Below, one piece after another: positions 44,752 through 56,104 of a stretch of 64,000 bases of DNA. The notes beneath the pieces were generated by a model. The model was given only the letters and a program-made list of their open reading frames with translations, did not search any database and was not told where the DNA came from. The stretch is from Serinus canaria (taxonomy: Eukaryota; Chordata; Aves; Passeriformes; Fringillidae), in the NCBI RefSeq assembly GCF_022539315.1, contig NC_066313.1, forward strand, positions 39,841,059 to 39,905,058, in the 5' to 3' direction. A program made the position numbers and the translations under genes. Position 1 is the stretch's first letter, and each line of letters starts with the position of its first letter.

Positions 44752-47628
44752 GTAAATCACCAAGATCTTTGCATATGCTTGCTCAAAACGTTTGTAATTT
44801 GGATCTATTTATATAAAACTTGATTTTTCTGAAAACATAATACTGTGTAGTCTTTTCCTCTGTCATATTAACTTGCTACTAACCCTTCAGTGTGTGAAAT
44901 ATGTTGGAGACATGTTCTTATTTAGTAAGTGGAAAAATATTGGAAAGTATTAAATTGAAAGTTATTTAAAAGTAAATTAAAAGTATTAAATTGAAGTTAC
45001 AAAAATGTGTTTTTATAGTCTCTTTTAAAAATTTAAATTTTAAGTTGGTTTCCTGTGATCATTTCAAACACTTCATACACTTTCACACACATATTTCTAT
45101 TTGGAAACTTGGGCCTTAAATAAACCAGAGGTTACACAACTGTTAGTGCAGTTAGGAATCAAAGGTTTAGAATGTTGGTGTTCCTGCTTCTCTTGGATTT
45201 CTCTGAACCTGAAGAAGACACACAGTGTCTGTTCCTGGTGTGCCCTTGGAATAGGAATGGTCATAGAGATCAGCAAAATGGTGGAATTTTGTGAAAGGAG
45301 TCCCTTAACCAATGCAAGAAAAGTGAAAAATCACAATGTTTAGGTTTTGCAATATACTATCTCTGTTTTGGACAGATAATGTGTTCCACCTAACTGTTTG
45401 TATGACTGCTTTGGACTTAGGTGCTTGAAAGAAATTTTTTTTAATATGAAAAATTGTGATGAGAGTTTGGCAAAAATAAATAGTAATTATGCAAGTATCT
45501 CAGCATAAATTTTGTTGAATTATGTTACATGTTTTGAAATTATATCAAGAGAGCTTGGTGAATTAAATAGTACAGCAATGTGTGTTTTAAGTACTTTCTA
45601 AATTACAGTAACTAAAATAGATTTGTATTATCCTTTGTAACTGTATTTCTGCCTCAAGTGGTCATTCCTCAGCATGTGCCATGTAATTTACTGTATGAAC
45701 CTTGGGTACTAAAAATAGCTCAAGACTCTTTTTTTGCTGTCATTTCATCTACTATTGAGATCTAATGATGTGTGAGGTACCAGTAATTCTTCAAATGTAA
45801 GTACATGCTAAAAATAAATGCAAATACAATAGGATTCATATATACATTTATCACCAATATAAGAAAGATCTGTTTAGGGAAAAGAAAGGGTTATTTTAAA
45901 TCAGTCTTCCATTACAGATGCACCTGCTTGTTTATTCTCATTAAAAGAATGGAACCAAAGTAGTGATTTCAGGGATCTGTGGAGGGTTAGGTAGAGCACT
46001 GTAACAATTTTTTTTGCCCCTCTAGCTTCTGCCAAATTTTGGAGAGCTAATGAGATACAATATGAAAGATGACTGTGGCTGCGGAACTGTGGAGAAAGCA
46101 GATTAAATTCAAATATACTAGTTTGTTCAGGAAAATTGCTTGTAAAACTCAGATGTCCTCTTTTGCTTTTTAATGAGCTATGTTAATGCCAAGTCTGTGC
46201 AGGTCCCAACTAAAGAGCAGTTGTTGGAAAAGGAAGAATGGGTCACTATTTGAATCTTTATAAGCAAGCATGCACTCCTTCTTTTTTGTCAAAATGTGGG
46301 TGTGGGGACCTGTCTGCATTATTTTGCTTGTGATGACTCTACATCCCTCCATTACTTGGACTGAAATGTTAAGAAAAAATGTGAACCTATGTACTGCAGT
46401 ACATTTGTCTTCATACAGCTTCCATTTTCTGTTTGACGTTTTTACAACATAGTCTTAAAATTTATTCTGATCTTTGGCATAGAAGGAAAATTGGTATGTG
46501 ATTTTCATCTCTACCAGTGTTTTAGCAAGAGATTTATATTTCTGCTCTGCACACAGAAATATAAATTTTTCTGTGAAAATAGAGGAGCACCTAAGTATGC
46601 CATCTTGGAAAGTTTTCCAGAATAGAAATTTTCACTTTTCAACTTTTAATTCCATTCTTTGTTTTTCAGTATTAGGAGGCAAGATCTTACTCTAATAATT
46701 TCATTGTCTGAGTCTATTCTTTTCTAACCCTGCTGGAATGGAAACCTGTTATGGAAGAGGGGTGGAGGGAGCTGTTCATGTATTTTTATTTTGTAACATG
46801 CATATAGAGAAATATTAGGAGTATAAACAGACTGAAACCATGACATCAGTTTTATAATAAATCACTTGTTTCTTTCATAATATGCTTAAATAAAATATAT
46901 TTATAATAATACAATGTGGGATATTTCTTGATGGAATATTTTTCTTTCATTTTGCTGTCTAGATATTCCATCATTTTTGTTTCCATTGACTTGCTCTATA
47001 GCAGATATTGAAGAAAATAGTATCTTAATAGAGTTATGATTATACAGCAACATCAAGCTTCTGCAAATAAATTTAAGAGATCCAGAGATTAAATCTAACT
47101 GATTTGGATTAGGAAATATTGAACCATTTTAGTTAGCCAGTATATACTTATGGCCAGTATAGAGTGGTAGACCAATGTTTAAAGGTAAAGGAATATGTTT
47201 AAATGATGACAAAATTCTTATAGATAAATGGGATTCCTGAGGTCATCTTCTGTGGTGTTTTGTCTCCTATTCATGGTCTGAACATTTCAAAAAGTTGTTA
47301 GTATTACTTTTACTTCAAATGCATTTTTGTCCCTGATGCTGTGTGTCCTGGGTAAGGATAATTAAACTACTTGGGTGTATTAAATATTCTTACTATGTAA
47401 TTTCCTATATTATTGCTATGTTATTAATTTTCCTCTCTCTTAACAGTGGAGGTTAGGATGTGTTCTTTAAATTTTTGAATTTGTATTTTTTCCAATCATT
47501 TTATAAATACACATTGTAAAATATATTTAGATCCATTGATGATAAAGTATTACACAAATACCATTGTTTTCAGATAATTATAGAATGTTCCAATCAGAGT
47601 GAGTCCAATATCTGCTTGTTGTTTACAG
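44752..47628 (+). other. Intron E47-E48, the longest in the window
   Basis: 2.9 kb, AT-rich. The only structure I noticed is a 13-base-arm inverted repeat at 46532-46566 and a short direct repeat (agtattaaattgaa) near 44950-44990. I recognised no transposon. Confidence 0.6.
46532..46566. repeat. Perfect 13-base inverted repeat with 9-base loop
   Basis: Arms 46532-46544 (ATTTATATTTCTG) and 46554-46566. In the E47-E48 intron. Confidence 0.9.
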
Positions 47629-47792
47629 GACCCCGTTACGCCATACAAATAGGTGAAAAAATGATAGATTATAATGAAGAGTTCCGTCTTTTTCTATCAA
47701 CAAGGAACCCAAATCCCTACATTCCACCTGATGCTTCTTCTATTGTTACAGAAGTAAACTTTACCACAACAGCAAGTGGCTTGAGAGGGCAG
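47629..47792 (+). CDS. DYNC2H1: DYNC2H1 exon E48 (AAA5)
   Basis: Two bases complete Gly; then PRYAIQIGEKMIDYNEEFRL, FLSTRNPNPYIPPDASSIVT, EVNFTTTASGLRGQ. The IG...IDYN..FRL(F/Y)(L)(S/T)T...NP...P......(V/T)N.(T/F)........Q block is a dynein hallmark in AAA5. Borders are ttacag and gtaggc. The 739-base intron has no feature. Confidence 0.98.
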
Positions 47793-48531
47793 GTAGGCAT
47801 TTAGAATAAAACCAGTGTATGTAAAGTGAACATGCATAGCTGCATCCAGCCCCTGGAATAAGCCCTATGGTGCAGTTTGTGTTAATGGTTATGGAGGTAT
47901 TTTCAAGCTCACAAGTATAAATACTAAAATTTTTATGTGCTTTGGAACCGAGGAGTGAGTCCAGTAGAGAAAATGAAAATGTTCTCATTGACTTCAGTTG
48001 CAACAGATTAATTGCTAAGGCTTTGGTTCCTGTTCAAGATGCATTTATGGTACCATAGAAACATTTCTGTTATAGCTCTCCAGTGTCCTACTTAGAGAAT
48101 AATGCTGGTATCATCAAGGTACTTTGTGTACAGAAAAAAGTGTAGTGAAACCAAAATACTGTGTATTTTATTTCCTTTAAAATGCTAGTAGCTGTTGAGG
48201 TTTTATCTATAAAGTCTAGGAATCAAAATGTAACATACAAATGAAAGAAAGCAAAAAAAAGAAAGAGATCAATGAAGGGAAGAAAATCCCCTCCTTATTT
48301 GGTATGAAACAAGTTTTTCTACAGTAACAAGGGGCTTAGAATGGGATGTAGGTAAAATGTTGATAAGTAAGCTATAATTCAAAATGTGAAGCCTAGACAA
48401 CCATATGAATTTCCTCCTTCCTCTGGAGGTATGGAATTGGTATCATACAATGTATCCATAAAAACTGACCCCTCTTGAAGTGGAAATGCAAAAAAACCAA
48501 CTTCCTTTTTGTTTTCTCTCTTTGTTTTTAG

Positions 48532-48651
48532 CTTTTGGCTTTAACAATTCAGCATGAAAAGCCTGATTTGGAAGAGCAGAAGACAAAGCTGTTACAACAG
48601 GAAGAAGATAAGAAGATACAGTTAGCTAAACTTGAGGATTCTCTTTTAGAG
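48532..48651 (+). CDS. DYNC2H1: DYNC2H1 exon E49 (AAA5, buttress helix)
   Basis: Forty whole codons: LLALTIQHEKPDLEEQKTKL, LQQEEDKKIQLAKLEDSLLE. LL...(V)..E.P.LE..(R/K)..L is the conserved start of the coiled-coil buttress that braces the stalk. Borders are ttttag and gtaaaa. The 2,693-base intron contains a CR1 fragment. Confidence 0.97.
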
Positions 48652-49539
48652 GTAAAACAAATTTACCTCTTTAATATCTGTTAAACCAATAAGACAATAA
48701 TAACATTATTGTGTGTTTGAATAAAGATGCTGGCAGTGTTGGAATAATGAGACATCAGGATTTTTGATTAGAAAAAATAAAGGCATTATTTGCCTGGACC
48801 TGTTGGAAGATTAGAGTAGATAAGAAGGGATGTCTGTTATGAAGCTGTAGTATTCAATATATTAAGCAGTTTCATAGTTAAATTTATTAATTTGGTGAGA
48901 TAGATTTAGGCTGATTTAGGTTGATTCAAAATTTCAGTAATTGTAACAAACCGTGAAGAGACAACTTTATTAAAAATTATACTATTTCATTTTGAAATTA
49001 TTAGTTTTTAAAAAAGCCACACTTTTAAGCCTGTGAATCATATCAAATGACTCTTTCTCAAGTTGAAAAATGATCCTGTGTTGTGAAAAAATTGAAAAAA
49101 ATCCCCCTACAAAATGGAAAGATTGCTGAGACATTTGGAATTTTAAACCTCTACAATTGTTTCCTATTAGCAATGAGCTGTAATATTCTTTACAGTTAAC
49201 ATTCCCTGTCTTGCATTTAAAATTAATATTCTCAATTTTCAGTTCATCTTTTTCTATTCTTGAAAGTACTTGTGCTCAGAAACAGATGTTCACCTCTATT
49301 AAAAAAAGGTAGCTTCCAAGGAAAGACTGTTTTATTTTTTGTTTATTTCTAGCCATGGATTTCACAGAAATTGTACTTCATGCTTGTAAGAATGGATTCT
49401 CGAATCCTGTCTTTCTGAAAGGTCAGAGATGCAGGGAGATTGACCTGGTGCCCTAAACCCCTCAGTCTGTAGCTAAGTCACAGAACTTTGCAGTATTAAG
49501 GGCAATGGATTAGCATAAAATAATAGTTTTGCAGATTAG

Positions 49540-49856
49540 ATTGGCCCACAAGAAAGCTGGAGAGGGGCTTATTACAAGGAAATGCAGCGACAGGACAAGG
49601 GAGGAATGGCTTTTAAAGAGGGTAGGTTTAGTTTAGACATTACAAGGAAATTCTCTGCTGGGAGGGTGGTAAAGCAGCAGTTCCTCTGGGAACCTCTGGG
49701 AACAGGGTCCCCAGAGAACTTGGAGATGCCTCATCCCTGGAAATGTTCAAGGCCAGTTTGAATGGAGTTTTGAGCAACCTTATCTAGTGAGGGTCATCCC
49801 TGCACATGATAGGGGAGTTGGAACTAGATGGTCCCATCCAATCATAATTCTGTGTT
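49540..49856 (+). mobile_element. CR1 LINE 3' fragment
   Basis: CR1 3' region with blocks gcgacaggacaagggaggaa, tggcttttaaagagg, catccctggaaatgttcaag, gagcaaccttatctagtgag and gttggaactagatggtccca, ending aattctgtgttt. A 10-base unit cctctgggaa is doubled at 49683-49702. Sense to the gene, 5'-truncated. Confidence 0.88.
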
Positions 49857-51344
49857 TAATAGCTCAGTTTTAGAATTTTGTACATAATTATTTTATGTGA
49901 TTTGAATTGCCACATTTACTGTCTTTACTAAACTCCCTATTAATTCTCAGATACTAAGATCAGCCCTTTCTTGAAACTCTGATGGGGCAGATTTCTCTTA
50001 CAGGAAGAGGGGAACTTGCTCCCTAATAAAATTTCATATCCAGATTTGACCCTTTTAACACCTTATTGTCTACCAGAACCTGAGGGTTCAGAGATACAAC
50101 AAAGCAAATTTCACTTTAGAACACACTTTTTATGGGATCTTGGAACTCAAAAATCATTTTCATTTGTCTGATCTGAATTTCTGAGTGCAAAACTTAAAGA
50201 AGTTGATGCCTAAGACATCTGCAACAAAAAGCATCTGAGTTGTAACAGCAAGGTTGATTTAAATCTTGGAATTCTTGTTAGCAAGATATCCTGAATTCAG
50301 GATACTCTTTGACCCTGAAAAAAGAAACCTAAGGCTCAGTGGAAACTGGCAGGTGGACTTCGTTATCAAATAAGTCAATGTTGGACGAGGTCTAGCTAAA
50401 TTTAAGTTAATCTTAAAGCAACATTTCTATTCTCTCTGAAATACTGTATTGATGTCCTTCTAAAAGCCTCAGAGTAAAGACATGGGTGCTGTCTCATAGC
50501 TCACAGTATGAATCCTTATGGATGAACTGGACTATCTGGAAAAGCAGGTGGTCTTGTCCCAAACTTGTTTCAGGTAGGGAAGTGCATTCTGCTACTCTAA
50601 CTGGTGAATCTGTGCCTCCAAATATTCTAAAATGATGTCCTACAGGTGGTTGCTCAGAACTGATTTGACTGACAAGCAGCCAGTTTTCAAAATAAATATC
50701 TTGATGTAAGATTTACTGGAGGTTAGTAAAAAGCCTTAGATATAAGTGAACTACTCAAGCTTTTCCCACTTCTTAGAAGTGAGAGTAATTGCTTAATCAC
50801 TTAATTTAATGAGGAGAACTCAGGAAAAATGTGAGGCAATCCCAAGGATTTTAGAGTGATCATTGATTATGAAACTCAAATTGTTGTAATGTGAATATTC
50901 ATCTCAGTTGGAGATGAGAATTCTGTGAGAGCTGGAATTCTTTTGAAGGAAAATGAATTCATGAATGACTGAGTATAGGAAGTTTTTACAATTTGCCAAC
51001 TTCAGGTTAAATGAGAAATTAAACACAAGAAAGAAATACTCTAATCTGTGTTTACCATGGGAATGTTAGTGCCTTTGACTTTAATCATAGAAGTCATTCT
51101 CAAAAGCCTGCTGATAACCTATGTTCCAGAATATGGCAGTCTGGATTTTTGGAATATGTTCTTGAGCTGTATTTTCCATACTTCTTTAAAAAATGCCACA
51201 GTTTTTGGAGTAACCGTCTGTTTTTGAGAACTCTTGATCCGTTCAGTGATTCAGAAATACATACAAATCAGGAAGATAGCTTCCAAAATGGTTACTTTAG
51301 AGGATTTTTTTTTTAATATAACATTGATGACTTTCTTTTTCCAG

Positions 51345-51479
51345 ACACTTGCCACATCACAAGGCAATATACTAGAAAATAAGGAACTGATTGAATCTTT
51401 GAATCAAACTAAAGCAAGCAGTGCGCTCATTCAAGAATCACTGGCTGAATCTTTCAGACTTCAGAGTTTCCTTGATAAG
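51345..51479 (+). CDS. DYNC2H1: DYNC2H1 exon E50 (buttress return helix)
   Basis: Forty-five whole codons: TLATSQGNILENKELIESLN, QTKASSALIQESLAESFRLQ, SFLDK. It carries the (L)......GNIL.(N/D)..LI..L...K motif of dynein AAA5. Borders are tccag and gtagaa. The 762-base intron has no feature. Confidence 0.96.
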
Positions 51480-52241
51480 GTAGAAGAATATTTTAATCTT
51501 TAAACTACCGTTTTTCTCCTGCTAAAAATATTCATCTTCTCTCTAGAGAAGATACATACATCCATGGGGTGATAGGATGAGTAACATATTATATTGGTTC
51601 TCTTTGGGTAAATGATATTTGGGGTATGAAAGTACATGCAGGATTTTCAGTAATTAAAATGCTTTGTTCTGTATATGCTGAGTACTTACACAGTTTAAAG
51701 TCTGCCAGTTTGAATTAAAGGAATTTTGGCAAGTAATGGGTTTTGACTTTATTTTTGCCATCCACTATTGCAAACATTATAGTTCATATGGGTGTTTTTG
51801 CTTAATATGCCCCTTGCTATTGGAAAAGTTTAGATCATTGCTGATGCTATTCATCTGACATCCTGTTTTTGTGACAGATTGCAGAGTTTTCTTCTGTGTT
51901 CTATTTGTTTAGTTTAAAATTTCCTATTGAGTTTTGGGATGTGTTCTGTGGTGGGAAAAGACCTTAGTGCCCTAGAGATTAATTTCCAATGTGTTCTGCA
52001 TAAAAAAATCCCTAAAGGATTTTTTAATAAAAAATTTTTTTTCCAATTTTGAAATCTCAGTGCAGTGTTGAATCTGGAGTGCTGATCCATCAATTTGAGG
52101 CCTTGGAAAAGATTCTGTTTTCCAAATCAGTGGGAGTCATAGGAATGTTTCCTCAGTGGGCTGAGTAAATGTTTATGCAATAATCAGTAGGTGGCAGTAA
52201 TGCACCTGGCTTTCTTATGTGTGTGTTGTTTTCCTCCACAG

Positions 52242-52385
52242 GAGAGGGATGCCTATCTCCCTTTGGCTGAGAGTGCTAGCAAGATGTACTTCATCATCTC
52301 TGACTTGTCCAAAATTAATAATATGTACCGCTTTAGTTTGGCGGCGTTCCTGCGGCTTTTCCAAAGGGCTCTGCAAAGCGAGCAG
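52242..52385 (+). CDS. DYNC2H1: DYNC2H1 exon E51 (AAA5/AAA6 link)
   Basis: Forty-eight whole codons: ERDAYLPLAESASKMYFIIS, DLSKINNMYRFSLAAFLRLF, QRALQSEQ. It has the R..Y.P.A......YF.(I)..L...N.MY.(F/Y)SL..F dynein motif. Borders are ccacag and gtacat. The 3' half has several CpG dinucleotides, unlike its neighbours. Confidence 0.98.
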
Positions 52386-54009
52386 GTACATGCTCTTCTT
52401 CTGAAGCTGCTAATGCTGCAGAGGAGTCCATCTGCTTTGATCCCTAGAATTTATTAGTCACTCCGGACATTTTTTAAAAAAAGCTCAAAATAACTGATGA
52501 TGAAGTGTATAATAAGTTGTGATGCTGACCTGTTGGGCTTTAGATGTTCAGAATACAGGTAGATGCCCTTCTAAATTATGTTGTATATAAATCACAGAAT
52601 TTCTCTACCATCTGAAAGCAAAGTAACTCTTTGTAATTTCAGGCTTGTTCTTTGTCTATGGTGAATTAGGAAAACAAAGGCTGATTATAAGTTTACTGAG
52701 GTCTTTATTTAAATAAATTAATGATCTGAAATGCTAATTTTATCAGCAAGGGGTAGAATAAGAAAATACCTCTATTTCTACATGGTTCATTTACCCGAAG
52801 GAAGGTCATTACTTTATCTACTTTTTTACATTCTGTAAGCATGCCTGCAGCCTGTCCTGTGTAAAATTTATTTTTTATTCTTCTGTATTCTTAGACCAGT
52901 ATATTCTTATTGAAGCAAAGAATGGATTTATCTCTTGTAACCTCACTCCTTAGATCAAAATACCCACACTGAGTAATAGTGCATTTTCTTTTTATTAAGC
53001 ATCTCCAAAATTCTTCATATTTCTCTTTGTTTTTACTTAGAAAGTCATTCACCAGCCTTTCATCATGTTTCCTTTGGTTTCCCCTTTGTTCTGGCATCTG
53101 TGATTACAACTCTCCTTCAGCTCCAGTCATTACTAGGAGCACAGTTCTGACCATGTGAACTGACCCTCTTTGAAGCTCCTATTACTTCTTTTCCACAACA
53201 TGATGTTTTAACTTCTGTTCCTACTCACACTCCTTCATAATTTTTTTTCCTGCCTGTAATGTTACCTATTTAAAGCTCAGCTTCTGGTTTTGCCTTTGTT
53301 GCTTGCTTTCTTTTTTCCTTCTCCTCTATCCCATTTTTCATGCCAAGAAATCTATTAGACATGGGAAAGCTATTAGGCAAATCAGTTGCACAATTGCCCT
53401 TCTTAAACTCGTCTCTTCAAATTCCAGCGTGGTAGAAAGGAAGTCATCCTACCTGTAACACACTCCCTACCCCCCAGTCCCTTTCTTCTTTTGTCCTATC
53501 TTTCAAATTTTTCCCTGTTAGAATTATTTTTTCAATCTATGAGCTTTGAAGAGCAGTGTGCACTTACTGTTTTCTACAGTGTTCATTTCAGTTGGGCCAA
53601 ATTTGACCAGAAGTTTATTAACTACACTTAAGATCAACATACTTGTTTAGTAGTATTGAATATAGTAATTCAATTAATAAGCACTTGTTTATCAAGTGAC
53701 AATGATGAGATTTTAATGATATTAATGTTAGGAGAAGGAAATGTCCTCCCATTCTCAGTGTATTTCTCCTATACACAAAGTTGTGTCATGTTCATAGTCA
53801 AAATATTCAATGCTAAAGTATTCATTTCTTAATACTTCAGCATGAATTTCCCATTGAGTCATTGATAACTGCAGATGAACTTAATATGTTTTTAGAACTA
53901 GTATCACATAGAGTCCAGATTATTTATGTCATTTTGCTGAAATTTGCAAAGTACGTGGAAAGTTTTTTACTTCCACAAGAATTTTAGAAATCTGAAATTT
54001 CTTTTTTAG
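52386..54009 (+). other. Intron E51-E52, no clear feature
   Basis: 1.6 kb. A pyrimidine-rich region near 53220-53340 on the + strand is the only compositional feature. No transposon recognised. Confidence 0.6.
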
Positions 54010-54099
54010 GATTCATGTAATACTGAGGAAAGAATCAAGCTGCTTATTGGCTCATTGAAACATACAGTGTATGAATACGTCTGTCGTTGTTTGTTTAAG
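54010..54099 (+). CDS. DYNC2H1: DYNC2H1 exon E52 (AAA5/AAA6 link)
   Basis: Thirty whole codons: DSCNTEERIKLLIGSLKHTV, YEYVCRCLFK. The R...L.......(V)Y..(V)CR.LFK helix precedes AAA6. Borders are tttag and gtaaga. Confidence 0.96.
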
Positions 54100-56038
54100 G
54101 TAAGATTGGTGGGGTTTTTTTGGGTTTTATACAGTGCACTGGGTTTGAAAGTTTTCTTTCAGCAGCCAACACTTGATCTACTTCAATAAGCAGTATTGTG
54201 TAATAGATGCAAAACATTACACTATCAGTAACTGACATGCTAAAAGAAGACTTAAAATCAGTGTATGACCAAATTAATATTGCTGATGCACATTTCTCCA
54301 CAGAGCTCTACCTCCCTGCCTCATTCTGGCTTCAGAGTCAGTCATGGGCATCACAGTTTTCTGAGCACTCATTTTACGTTCCCTTTTATTTCTTGCATTC
54401 CTAAATATAAGGTTTTGTGTGATTATTTGGGAGTTCTTTGTATTTTGGTCTGTGTTTTTTTAAAAAGAAAACAGAAGTGGGTTTGTTAGGGTGATGTTTG
54501 GACTTGGGGATCTTATCTCCAACCTAGATGATTTTATGTTTTTATAAGTCTTACATTGTGATATTAGCCTTTTTATTTTCATGGCCTTTTCCAAAGGTCT
54601 GCCTGCTACCTTTTTGTTTCTGTCTGCTCCTTGTTCTTCTTACAAAAAATGTTCTTAGTGTATTTATTCTTAATTTCAGTCAGGTGTCTTTTCGCTTCTT
54701 ACTTTCTTACTGAAAACCTAGGAAAGCTAAGCCTTTCATTTTTAGTTTAAATTTTTACTTACACATGAAACTGTCATAACAGGTGTTTGTCTCACAGTAC
54801 CAGGCTGAAGAAAGCACAGTAGATCTGCATATATGGTTTGAGCAGTAAAAATCGTGCAAGTCTGTAGTTTGGTCTGTGAGAATGGCGACATCTTGAAGAT
54901 TTTACACCACCTCCTACCTCTGTCCCCCAGTCCAGCAATGCTGTATTGAGGATAGAGGATACAGGGGTAGCAGTTCTTTCTAAGGGGTTTTGTTTATCAA
55001 AGTCCAAGTGGAATCTCATGAAATAGTCTCATAATAATTAGTGTTTGTCTTTGAAGTCATAAGTATGTGAAGCCTTCCGCTAAGTCATTACACCTTGTGA
55101 ATATGGAAGGCAGCAATTTTTATATATAAGAAAATGCAAGTCAGAAATGAGATTTCTAGTAGGAAAGATTTTAAGTGTAATCAGACTGGAGTTTAGAAAA
55201 TACTGAAAATGTGTTAACTGTGCAGTTGCAATGGTCCATCCAGTTTATTACTGTGTTGTAATAATGAAGAGAACAAATAAACTCTTTACACCATCCATGA
55301 TTCACTGCTGATTCTCCCTTTTATCCATGAAAATTTTTAAAGACTTTTATGACACTGAGGCTTTACTAGTGTCTTCATAAATGCTGTAGCTGATATGACT
55401 TCATACCCTTTTGAAGCTTGTTGGAATCAAGAAGAAGGATTTTGTCTGTCTGTGGTGATTATTTCTGTGTACATAGGCTTCATGAATGCTGCTAAATGAA
55501 GTGGTGCCAAGAAATTTACCTGAGCAATTGAACTGGCCCATCTTTCCTCTTTAATTTGTCAAAGCAGGTTTTGTCTGGGCCACTTAGTGTTCTTCTAAAC
55601 GATTCTTGTTCAAATTTTGGATACTAGATCATCCAGGGAGCATCCTAATGTGCATTTGTGATATGGATTTGCTTGCAGATTTCTTTGAGAAGATGAAAAA
55701 GTTAAATGGTGTGGTTTGTTCTTAGTGTCGTATAATGTTCATGCGACACTAAGAACAAACATTTTATTTTATCAATAAAATGAGAACTTCAGTGCCTTGC
55801 AAAACTTGATTCTAATTCCTAGTAGGGGCCTCTTAAGTCTCCACTCCACAGCCCACTTTGAGTTAGTTTTTGTCTCTAACTTGCAGAAGGATGTATCAAT
55901 TTTGTATTAGGGTATATGTCACTAAGTCATTACTGTGGAATTTGAGGTGTTCTTTTAAAGAAATGTTACTTATAAAAAAGAACCAGAAATAGGACTTTTT
56001 CTGAGCATATAAATACATTTTTACTGCTTTTATTTCAG
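54100..56038 (+). other. Intron E52-E53, contains one long hairpin
   Basis: 1.9 kb. Apart from the hairpin at 55714-55760 I recognise nothing in it. Confidence 0.6.
55714..55760. repeat. Perfect 17-base inverted repeat with 13-base loop
   Basis: Left arm 55714-55730 (GTTTGTTCTTAGTGTCG) is the exact reverse complement of 55744-55760; the loop is TATAATGTTCATG. About 280 bases before the E53 acceptor. Confidence 0.97.
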
Positions 56039-56104
56039 GCTGATCAGCTAATGTTTGCTCTACATTTTGTACGAGGAATGCACCCTGAGCTTTTTCAAGA
56101 GAAT
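56039..56104 (+). CDS. DYNC2H1: DYNC2H1 exon E53 (AAA5/AAA6 link)
   Basis: Twenty-two whole codons: ADQLMFALHFVRGMHPELFQ, EN. It contains the (D)(Q/R)L(M/L)F(A/S) helix found just before AAA6. Borders are ttcag and gtaagt. Too short to be found without the homology. Confidence 0.96.
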
